From: CG2-30-36-39 sp964433225
GTDB taxonomy: Bacteria; Patescibacteriota; Microgenomatia; UBA1400; PJMF01
DNA length: 5,521 nucleotides
Assembly (NCBI GenBank): GCA_964433225.1
Contig: CAYSQA010000018.1
Coordinates: 1 to 5,521, forward strand
Reading direction: 5' to 3'
Made by a program: the position numbers and the translations under genes. The notes beneath the pieces are model-generated. The model saw only the letters and a program-made list of their open reading frames with translations. It was not told the origin of the DNA and searched no databases. This document shows, in pieces, positions 1-4,339 of the stretch. Every line of letters begins with the position of its first letter. The first letter of the stretch is position 1.

Positions 1-750
1 GCTAAAGAATACAAGCTTATTCCTTTGGTTAGATTAACCACTAGTTTTGAAGCAGGGGCTTGGAAAGTGCCCAACAGAAAGGAAATTACTTCGTATTTTG
101 ATTTTCTCAACCAATTTTCTTGGCCTTCTGAAGAACGATATGTGATTGTATTTAATGAAGTTAATCATGCTAAAGAATGGGGCAACTCGATTGACCCAAT
201 TCAGTATGCTCAAGTGCTGGCTTTCACTAGTGATTGGGCGCATTCAGAAAATAAAAACTATAAAATTTTACCAGCAGCGATGGATTTGGCTGCTCCTAAT
301 GGTTATGACACTATGGAAGCTTTTAACTACTTGGATAAAATGTATAAGTACGATCCTGATATTTTTCAAAAGCTAGATTATTGGAACTCGCACTCCTATC
401 CGAACCCTGGATTTAGTTCTTCCCCGACTCGGACTGGTAAAAACTCCTTACGTGGTTTCCACTATGAATTAAACTACTTAAAAAATAAAACAGGCCTGGA
501 ACCAGAAGTATTTATTACTGAAACTGGTTGGGTTAGTAATAAATATAATAATCGTTGGTTAAGCAACTATTACACTTATGCTTTGCAACACATTTGGTCT
601 GATGAAAAAGTTAAAGGGGTGACTGTCTTTGTGTTGCGAGGAGATCCTGGTCCTTTTGCTGAGTTTGGTTTTTTGGATAGTAATAACCAGCCAACCAATC
701 AATATTTTGCGGTTAAAGAAGCCATTAAAAACGTACAAAAAGAGTTATAG
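1..750 (+). CDS. Glycoside hydrolase, clan GH-A-like TIM barrel, C-terminal part (5' end outside window)
   Basis: The reading frame is open from base 1, so the N-terminus is missing; the TTG at 25 is an internal Leu codon, not a start. The 249 visible residues look like the second half or more of a (beta/alpha)8 glycosidase. Visible motifs are an Asn-Glu pair (N52-E53 in FNEVN), the usual beta-4 acid/base; HSYP (131-134) at a barrel strand end; and ITETGW (172-177) with E174 as the probable beta-7 nucleophile. This NE...E layout is the retaining clan GH-A pattern seen in GH5- and GH39-like enzymes; the exact family and substrate cannot be told. FAEFGFLD (219-226) followed by a terminal helix is a normal barrel end. 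A signal peptide, if present, is outside the window. No clear terminator follows the TAG stop. Seen: motifs. Inferred: an exported enzyme acting on oligo- or polysaccharide. Confidence 0.8.
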   Translation, partial: AKEYKLIPLVRLTTSFEAGAWKVPNRKEITSYFDFLNQFSWPSEERYVIVFNEVNHAKEWGNSIDPIQYAQVLAFTSDWAHSENKNYKILPAAMDLAAPNGYDTMEAFNYLDKMYKYDPDIFQKLDYWNSHSYPNPGFSSSPTRTGKNSLRGFHYELNYLKNKTGLEPEVFITETGWVSNKYNNRWLSNYYTYALQHIWSDEKVKGVTVFVLRGDPGPFAEFGFLDSNNQPTNQYFAVKEAIKNVQKEL

Positions 751-757
751 GAGTTAA

Positions 758-790
758 TTTTTTATAGTTGCTTTACTCAAGAGATATGAT
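758..790 (+). promoter_or_regulatory. Candidate promoter for tRNA-Gly and the HAD gene
   Basis: A good -10 box, TATGAT (785-790), lies 23 nt before the tRNA and would start transcription near 797, leaving a leader of about 17 nt. The -35 region is poor: TTATAG (762-767) is at the correct 17-nt spacing but matches TTGACA only weakly. It sits in the 13-mer TTTTTTATAGTTG (758-770), which recurs at 2647-2659 with the same distance to a TATAAA box. The -10 is a reasonable call; the -35 is uncertain. Confidence 0.4.
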
Positions 791-813
791 AAAGTCTTAG
801 TTATCTTGTAACT

Positions 814-885
814 GCGGGTGTAGCTCAACGGTCAGAGCTTCAGTTTTCCAAACTGATGACGAGGGTTCGACTCCCTTCACCCGCT
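814..885 (+). tRNA. tRNA-Gly (anticodon TCC)
   Basis: A full cloverleaf folds by eye. The acceptor stem GCGGGTG (814-820) pairs perfectly with CACCCGC (878-884). The D arm is GCTC/GAGC (823-826/835-838) around an 8-nt loop with GG. The anticodon stem TCAGT/ACTGA (840-844/852-856) closes loop TTTCCAA with anticodon TCC at 847-849, reading GGA and by wobble other GGN codons. A 4-nt variable loop follows. The T arm GAGGG/CCCTT (861-865/873-877) has one G-T pair and loop TTCGACT. The discriminator base is T885, as usual for bacterial tRNA-Gly. CCA is not encoded, so a CCA-adding enzyme is required. The HAD gene start codon lies only 8 nt downstream, so tRNA 3' processing would define the mRNA 5' end. 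Confidence 0.96.
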
Positions 886-893
886 CATAGAAA

Positions 894-1499
894 ATGATAA
901 AACCTAAATTTATTTATTTTGATGTAGGTGGAGTCCTCCTCCACTTCGAACACATTCGTCAGATGATCGCAGACGATCTTGGTATTCCATTGGCAGATTA
1001 TTTAGCAGTCTTGAGTTCTTTCCAGCCAGCTTTAGCGGAAGGTAAGGTAACTGAAGTTGATGTTGAGCTGGAGTTGAAAAAGCAATTTAATTTAGATTTT
1101 CCACCAAACTTTTATGCTGATAGTCACTGGGTAGATAAATTTATCCCCATTAAAGAAATGCAAGCTTTAGTGGTTGAACTTAGTCAACATTATCGTCTGG
1201 GTTTACTAACCAATGTAACTAAGTTGGTTTGGGATAGAGCTCAAACTATTTCAGGAATGTATCCTGAAGTTGATTATGAAGTGAAGATTAAGTCTTTTGA
1301 AGTAGGATTGGCCAAACCAGATCCCAAAATCTATGAATTGGCAATTGAAGAAGTTGGTTTAAAACCTAATGAAATCATGTTAATTGATGATTTGGAAGAT
1401 AATATTCAAGTGGCAAGTGATTTGGGGATGAAAACATATAGATTTGACACGAAAAATGCTTTAGAAGAGGTTAAAACTCTCAGCAAAATTTTGTTATGA
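894..1499 (+). CDS. HAD-superfamily hydrolase, subfamily IA-like
   Basis: This 201-aa protein has the full HAD motif series. Motif I is FDVGGVL with nucleophile D10; motif II is LLTN with T106; motif III is K141 in GLAKPDP; motif IV is LIDDLEDN with D165 and D166. Residues about 15-85 form the helical C1-type cap, the rest the Rossmann-like core. At D+2, where most phosphatases have the acid/base Asp, there is Gly12. The same DxG(G/N)V form occurs in the YihX-like branch, which includes active sugar-phosphate phosphatases, so activity is plausible but the substrate is unknown. The start must be this ATG because motif I is at residue 9. There is no Shine-Dalgarno: only 8 nt separate it from the tRNA. 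The gene ends with tandem stops TGA TAG, and the next gene begins 14 nt later, so the two probably share a transcript. Confidence 0.9.
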   Translation: MIKPKFIYFDVGGVLLHFEHIRQMIADDLGIPLADYLAVLSSFQPALAEGKVTEVDVELELKKQFNLDFPPNFYADSHWVDKFIPIKEMQALVVELSQHYRLGLLTNVTKLVWDRAQTISGMYPEVDYEVKIKSFEVGLAKPDPKIYELAIEEVGLKPNEIMLIDDLEDNIQVASDLGMKTYRFDTKNALEEVKTLSKILL

Positions 1500-1513
1500 T
1501 AGTTGCTTAATGG

Positions 1514-1780
1514 ATGTCAGAAACTTTTGAGGATGACTCTCTCAGACCAACTAGTGGCGTAGAAGAACAAACATTTCAAGTTTTAAAAGAGATTTTTGAT
1601 GGTAATAAGGGTTCTTTTTTGAAAACTTTTGTCAAAGATATTGTTCCGATGCTGATGAGACAAGACTTATATGGCAAAATGGCCAGAAGGGTGGCAAAAA
1701 AGTTGATCAGAGCCAAAGTGATCGATGAAACTGATTTGGCAATAATGAAGTCAATTCGGGATAGGATAAATAAAAAGTAA
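1514..1780 (+). CDS. Small hypothetical protein, helical, basic C-terminus
   Basis: I do not recognise this 88-aa product. It has an acidic, probably disordered N-terminus (1-18), a helix-prone middle (about 19-50, with Phe/Leu/Val/Met) and a basic C-terminal half (about 51-88) rich in Lys and Arg. There is no membrane segment, Cys cluster or signal peptide. Charge and helicity would fit a nucleic-acid- or membrane-surface-binding protein, but nothing shows this. The ATG is the only in-frame start before the conserved-looking body; no Shine-Dalgarno is visible, and an out-of-frame ATG at 1510 leads only to a short frame. The 14-nt gap after the HAD stop suggests an operon with it. It is called real because of this position, a normal codon pattern and a full open frame between closely packed genes. 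Confidence 0.65.
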   Translation: MSETFEDDSLRPTSGVEEQTFQVLKEIFDGNKGSFLKTFVKDIVPMLMRQDLYGKMARRVAKKLIRAKVIDETDLAIMKSIRDRINKK

Positions 1781-1782
1781 TC

Positions 1783-1809
1783 TTGAAAAAAATTTAAACT
1801 AATTTTCAA
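1783..1809. repeat. AT-rich inverted repeat in the gap before pgeF
   Basis: TTGAAAA (1783-1789) and TTTTCAA (1803-1809) are perfect 7-bp arms around a 13-nt AT-rich centre, just after the stop at 1780. A weak stem without a GC core or following T-run is a poor intrinsic terminator. It could instead be a fortuitous AT-rich symmetry. The rest of this 80-nt gap has only an AATAAT (1850-1855) resembling a -10 box, without a good -35. Confidence 0.25.
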
Positions 1810-1860
1810 TAGCTTAATTCAGGGCTAGGGAACTGTTGTTGTAGCTAAGAATAATGATTT

Positions 1861-2541
1861 ATGACCAAGTTATTTTTTCAACTTTCCACTCGCTTTGATG
1901 GTAACATGAGATTGGGTGATGGTTTTGATCCCAGCCAGAATAGGCAAAAATTTCTAGCAAAAATCGGTTTAAAAACAACTAATATTATTAGTGCTAAATT
2001 AGATCATGGTAATAGAGTCACAGTTGTTAATGAAAATAATTTGGGTCAGGTTATTGATAAAACTGATGGCTTGATTGTTGCTCAAACAGGTGTTTTTTTG
2101 GCTGTGACTGTTGCCGATTGTTTACCAGTGGTGATTTATCAACCAGCTAAGCAAGTAATTGCTTTACTGCATGTTGGTTGGCAAGGTCTGGCCAAAGGGA
2201 TTATTAAACAAGCAATTACTCAATTGGAGCAAAAGTTTGGTCTTGAAGCCGCTGATTTATCGGTTCTAATTGGGCCTGGAATTGGTGTTTGTCACTATGA
2301 AGTTCAGCCAGATTTTTTGGATAACTTTATTGGAGTTGGAGTAAGTCAAAAAAAGCAAGGTGAAGTTTTTTTTGATTTAAAAAAGACAACCCAAAACCAA
2401 TTATTAGCTTTGGGAGTTACTGAAGAAAAAATAACTGTTAGTTCAGTCTGTACTTATTGTCAGGCAGATAAGTATTTTTCTTTTAGAAAAGATCAAACCA
2501 AGCCAGTTGAAGCAATGTTGGTGGTAGCTGGCTTAGTGTAA
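1861..2541 (+). CDS. pgeF: PgeF/YfiH family protein (DUF152, Cu-oxidase_4; peptidoglycan editing factor / purine nucleoside phosphorylase-like)
   Basis: The 226-aa length and motif order match the YfiH/PgeF family. H49 (in LDHGN), C87 (in ADCLPV) and H104 (in HVGWQGL) correspond to the family's Cys-His-His metal site. GPGIGVCHYEV (138-148), CTYC (197-200) and FSFRK (206-210) are further family signatures. The HVGWQG motif differs slightly from the common HAGWRG. Family members are zinc enzymes variously reported as multicopper oxidase-like laccases, purine nucleoside phosphorylase/adenosine deaminases, and as E. coli PgeF, which prevents wrong incorporation of L-Ser into muropeptides. The family is certain, the in vivo role is not. 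The protein should be cytoplasmic. The ATG at 1861 puts the N-terminal strand at the usual place; there is no Shine-Dalgarno. It lies 80 nt after the small gene, and no terminator clearly separates them. Confidence 0.93.
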   Translation: MTKLFFQLSTRFDGNMRLGDGFDPSQNRQKFLAKIGLKTTNIISAKLDHGNRVTVVNENNLGQVIDKTDGLIVAQTGVFLAVTVADCLPVVIYQPAKQVIALLHVGWQGLAKGIIKQAITQLEQKFGLEAADLSVLIGPGIGVCHYEVQPDFLDNFIGVGVSQKKQGEVFFDLKKTTQNQLLALGVTEEKITVSSVCTYCQADKYFSFRKDQTKPVEAMLVVAGLV

Positions 2542-2558
2542 GAAAACATCCTATAACT

Positions 2559-2587
2559 TTGACAAAATAGCCTAATTGTATTACAAT
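2559..2587 (+). promoter_or_regulatory. Near-consensus sigma70-type promoter
   Basis: TTGACA (2559-2564) is a perfect -35 box and TACAAT (2582-2587) a 5/6 -10 box, at the ideal 17-nt spacing. Transcription would begin near 2594, giving about 160 nt of leader before the membrane-protein gene at 2756. The -10 is half of a small inverted repeat, ATTGT-ATT-ACAAT (2575-2587), which might be a repressor site; at 5 bp per arm that could be chance. It begins 18 nt after the pgeF stop. Confidence 0.75.
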
Positions 2588-2647
2588 AACCAGTCTGTTT
2601 TTATATATTTATTTTGCTCCTTAAAAATCTATAGATAGGTGGTGAGT

Positions 2648-2681
2648 TTTTTATAGTTGAAGTTTATTTCTACTATAAAAA
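2648..2681. repeat. Perfect 10-bp inverted repeat in the leader of the membrane-protein gene
   Basis: TTTTTATAGT (2648-2657) and ACTATAAAAA (2672-2681) are perfectly complementary around a 14-nt loop, inside which GAA and TTC could add three pairs. It lies in the predicted transcribed leader, 74 nt before the start codon. It might be an RNA hairpin or a DNA-level operator. The right arm contains TATAAA (2674-2679), 17 nt after TTATAG (2651-2656), so a second weak promoter is also possible. It is not a terminator: no GC core and no T-run on the 3' side. Confidence 0.6.
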
Positions 2682-2732
2682 GGTCGCCATCTGTCGTCTA
2701 AACGAATCATTCATTTTGCCTAAACAGGTTGA

Positions 2733-2759
2733 ATGGATAGAAGGGAGTTTTCCAGATGA
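2733..2759 (+). other. Possible 8-codon upstream ORF overlapping the start of the membrane-protein gene (ATGA)
   Basis: An ATG at 2733 opens a frame of eight codons (MDRREFSR) whose TGA (2757-2759) overlaps the ATG at 2756 in the classic ATGA arrangement of translational coupling. An AGG sits about 5 nt upstream in AACAGG. The Shine-Dalgarno of the main gene lies within this mini-frame. It is short enough to be chance, and no conservation can be tested here. Confidence 0.2.
2741..2747 (+). promoter_or_regulatory. Shine-Dalgarno of the membrane-protein gene
   Basis: AAGGGAG ends 8 nt before the ATG at 2756, a good ribosome binding site. It is the only clear one in the window, and it fixes this start against the out-of-frame ATG at 2733. 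Confidence 0.7.
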
Positions 2760-3067
2760 ATATCTTGCAATTTGCTGGTTTTTTCATGGCTGTGGTTAGT
2801 GCCATCTATCACGAGAAAATTAGTTTTTCTATCAGAACCCGGAAACGAAAGTTAACGGGCTATGTCATCAACTGGACCGGTGTGGTTGCTGCCTTGGTGA
2901 GTATTATTGCTGCGGCACCCTATGACAAAATGGTTGGGAGTTTTCACCTCTCGGCTTTTGTCTTAATACTCAACCTTTTCTGCATCTGCTTTTTCTTGTT
3001 TGAAATATCAAAAATCAAACAGATGAAAAAAAGAATGCGGGACGACGATCACGGCGTTCCTTATTAG
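2756..3067 (+). CDS. Small integral membrane protein, three predicted TM segments
   Basis: I do not recognise the family of this 103-aa protein. Hydrophobic stretches at about 3-18, 36-54 and 65-84 are likely membrane helices. The loop between the first two holds RTRKRK (27-32) and the tail after the third holds KIKQMKKRMR, so the positive-inside rule puts both in the cytoplasm and the N-terminus outside. The C-terminus ends in an acidic/His patch (DDDHG). Function unknown; its size and shape fit a small transporter-like or regulatory membrane protein, but nothing specific shows it. GC is about 42% over 2761-3060 by hand count, against about 34% in pgeF 1921-2160, with more C-ending codons. 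Together with its own promoter, a real Shine-Dalgarno and a strong terminator, this marks it as an independent, possibly acquired, unit. Confidence 0.8.
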   Translation: MNILQFAGFFMAVVSAIYHEKISFSIRTRKRKLTGYVINWTGVVAALVSIIAAAPYDKMVGSFHLSAFVLILNLFCICFFLFEISKIKQMKKRMRDDDHGVPY

Positions 3068-3096
3068 TTAGTTTGGCGACCAAGAGTTATTTTTTC

Positions 3097-3117
3097 TTTC
3101 TCAGCAAGCTTGAGAAA
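3097..3117. repeat. Hairpin between the membrane-protein gene and its terminator
   Basis: TTTCTCA (3097-3103) pairs with TGAGAAA (3111-3117) around a 7-nt loop, and after one mismatch further T-A/T-G pairs extend it outward. A T-run precedes it and an A-rich run follows, so read on the minus strand it resembles a weak terminator; on the plus strand it has no T-tail. It lies 30 nt after the gene and 28 nt before the strong terminator. Confidence 0.35.
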
Positions 3118-3144
3118 AAGAAGAAGTTACTCAATCAAGAAAAG

Positions 3145-3171
3145 AACATCCGCTGAAAGGCGGATGTTTTT
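3145..3171 (+). terminator. Strong Rho-independent terminator (possibly bidirectional)
   Basis: AACATCCGC (3145-3153) pairs perfectly with GCGGATGTT (3160-3168) around a 6-nt loop TGAAAG, a 9-bp stem with a GC-rich core. A run of five T (3167-3171) follows, overlapping the stem base. The A-rich run before the stem (AAGAAAAG) would give a T-rich tail on the minus strand, so it could work both ways. It ends the transcript of the membrane-protein gene and insulates the next promoter at 3190. Confidence 0.88.
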
Positions 3172-3189
3172 GCATCTCAATCTATTTTT

Positions 3190-3218
3190 TTGACTTCTAG
3201 GTTGCTTTTCTTCATAAT
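3190..3218 (+). promoter_or_regulatory. Promoter of the surface-protein gene, very close to the start codon
   Basis: TTGACT (3190-3195, 5/6) and CATAAT (3213-3218, 5/6) are separated by the ideal 17 nt. Transcription would start near 3225, about 4 nt before the ATG at 3229, so the mRNA would be leaderless or nearly so. This also argues against reading the TTG at 3190 as a start codon, because it lies in the -35 box. Confidence 0.65.
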
Positions 3219-3228
3219 CGATGGTTGT

Positions 3229-4275
3229 ATGAGAAAAAAATCTGTCGGTCCAAAGAAAAAAGCTCCCAAAAAAATCAAGAGATTTTCTCTGTTAAGAATA
3301 ACTGAACTGTCGGTTTTAATGTCTGTTATTTTATCAATTTCCTTGATTGTTTGGGCTGTTTATACGGTTAAAGCTGCAGTGGTTCCAATTGTTTATGTTC
3401 AAGATTTTGAACAATCTCCCAATCTTGATGCAGGTGGAACATATAATTATGATTGGTATCTCCCTAATTCAAATGAGCTTGCTATTACTCAGGTGGCTGG
3501 GAATAACACTCTGCAGGCTAGTTCTGGAGATTACTATGGTTTAGTTAGTAAATCAGGCAGTTATTCCCATTTTGGGGAATGTCTTTCTGGAGGAACTACA
3601 GATATTTGGTTAACTCAAATTGATGTTTATTTAGATAGCGGTTGGCAACCAGGTCAAGGATTTAACTATGCCATAGAAACAAGGATGGATAATCCAGAGG
3701 GGCCCACTTATAAACACTTTATTTTTAATGTAGTCAAAGACAAATCAACAAAAAGTCTTTTGATTAGTGTTTCAGATGAGCTTAATTATGAACTGAGAGA
3801 AGATTTGGAAAATTTTAATCATTATAAAGTTAAAAAAAGTGGTTGGTTTACTCTTAGGTCTAAAATTAGGTCAGAAAAGTATCAAATTTTTGTTGATATG
3901 TTTGTCTTGGATGAGAGCAAACGGGTTGTTTGGCAGGATACTCTGACTAGTGAAGATTTTTCTTATAACAACGCCGCGTTACTTTGGAACTGTAAAGCAA
4001 CTTTTACGGTTTTATACAACGGCTACACTGTTAATGATCCAGCTTCAGAATTACCTTCGGAAGACAGTGGTTTTAACTTACCAATCGATAATCACAAGTT
4101 AGTTTTATATAAGGAAATTGATTTGGTAGGTCCGCCACTAACCAAATCAGAATGCGATAATGGTGGTTGGCAAACATTTAATTGGCAAACCTTCAGTGAG
4201 CCCACTTTTAAAAGCCAGGGAGATTGTGTCAGTTATCTTGAAAGCAGTAGTAATGCTGAGGGGAATTTAAAGTAA
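3229..4275 (+). CDS. Membrane-anchored or secreted beta-sandwich surface protein with C-terminal C-GGW-QGDCVSY motif
   Basis: The ATG at 3229 gives 348 aa; the upstream in-frame TTG at 3190 is rejected because it lies in the promoter. The N-terminus is strongly basic (about 13 Lys/Arg in residues 2-23), then one hydrophobic segment (about 27-47) leads to VKAA (47-50), a possible signal-peptidase site; so it is either a signal peptide with a long n-region or a signal anchor. Residues about 55-295 are Tyr/Trp-rich and strand-prone, with WLTQIDVYLD (127-136), NHYKVKKSGWFTL (197-209) and FVDMFVLD (221-228). From memory, similar stretches occur in concanavalin/LamG-like domains of bacterial surface proteins. 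Residues 309-335 hold C..GGW..F....FK.QGDCVSY, a short Cys-paired signature that I recall at the C-termini of other exported bacterial proteins. C118 and C254 are the other cysteines. No catalytic motif is seen; carbohydrate or surface binding is an inference. Confidence 0.8.
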   Translation: MRKKSVGPKKKAPKKIKRFSLLRITELSVLMSVILSISLIVWAVYTVKAAVVPIVYVQDFEQSPNLDAGGTYNYDWYLPNSNELAITQVAGNNTLQASSGDYYGLVSKSGSYSHFGECLSGGTTDIWLTQIDVYLDSGWQPGQGFNYAIETRMDNPEGPTYKHFIFNVVKDKSTKSLLISVSDELNYELREDLENFNHYKVKKSGWFTLRSKIRSEKYQIFVDMFVLDESKRVVWQDTLTSEDFSYNNAALLWNCKATFTVLYNGYTVNDPASELPSEDSGFNLPIDNHKLVLYKEIDLVGPPLTKSECDNGGWQTFNWQTFSEPTFKSQGDCVSYLESSSNAEGNLK

Positions 4276-4281
4276 GTTTCT

Positions 4282-4320
4282 AGGGTAAAGAAACTGATAC
4301 TTGGTTTGTGCTACCCTTTT
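4282..4320 (+). terminator. Probable weak Rho-independent terminator after the surface-protein gene
   Basis: AGGGTA (4282-4287) pairs with TACCCT (4312-4317), and inside, AAAC (4291-4294) can pair with GTTT (4304-4307) across a small internal loop. The 3' side runs into TTTT (4317-4320) and then CTGCTT. It starts 6 nt after the stop at 4275. The short GC stem and interrupted T-tract suggest partial termination. Confidence 0.45.
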
Positions 4321-4321
4321 C

Positions 4322-4330
4322 TGCTTAAAT
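4322..4330 (+). promoter_or_regulatory. Candidate extended -10 element for the exchanger gene
   Basis: TGC followed by TTAAAT (4325-4330) resembles an extended -10 (TGn plus a 4/6 hexamer). A TTGGTT at 4301-4306 is an 18-nt-spaced, partly matching -35. Transcription would begin near 4337, about 3 nt before the ATG at 4340, again almost leaderless. Each element is weak; it is supported mainly by the same geometry at the preceding gene. Confidence 0.25.
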
Positions 4331-4339
4331 GATAGAACG

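Noticed and set aside
34..243. Open frame on the minus strand
   Set aside because: It lies antisense within the glycoside hydrolase, which has clear catalytic motifs; the minus-strand frames at 1576-1809, 4267-4596 and 4954-5214 are rejected for the same reason, being antisense to genes.
814..1502. UGA=Gly recoding (code 25), suggested by the possible CPR origin and the tandem TGA TAG after the HAD gene
   Set aside because: No in-frame TGA occurs in any gene, even in the glycine-rich exchanger, and the tRNA-Gly anticodon is TCC, not TCA.
1783..1809. Intrinsic terminator after the small gene
   Set aside because: The stem is AT-only apart from one GC pair and has no T-run after it, so it is listed only as an inverted repeat.
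2682..3081. GGTCGCCA (2682-2689) and TGGCGACC (3074-3081) as inverted repeats flanking the membrane-protein gene, like a small mobile element
   Set aside because: The match is only 8 bp with no extension, no target duplication and no transposase; a match of that length between two 100-nt flanks is not rare.
3190..3228. TTG at 3190 as start of the surface-protein gene, adding 13 residues
   Set aside because: It coincides with the -35 box of a good promoter; the added residues precede a typical basic n-region that begins well at the ATG at 3229.
4301..4339. TTG at 4301 as start of the exchanger gene
   Set aside because: It lies inside the hairpin after the preceding gene, and the residues it would add (two Cys, polar) do not resemble a CaCA N-terminus, whereas the ATG at 4340 starts directly at the first membrane helix.
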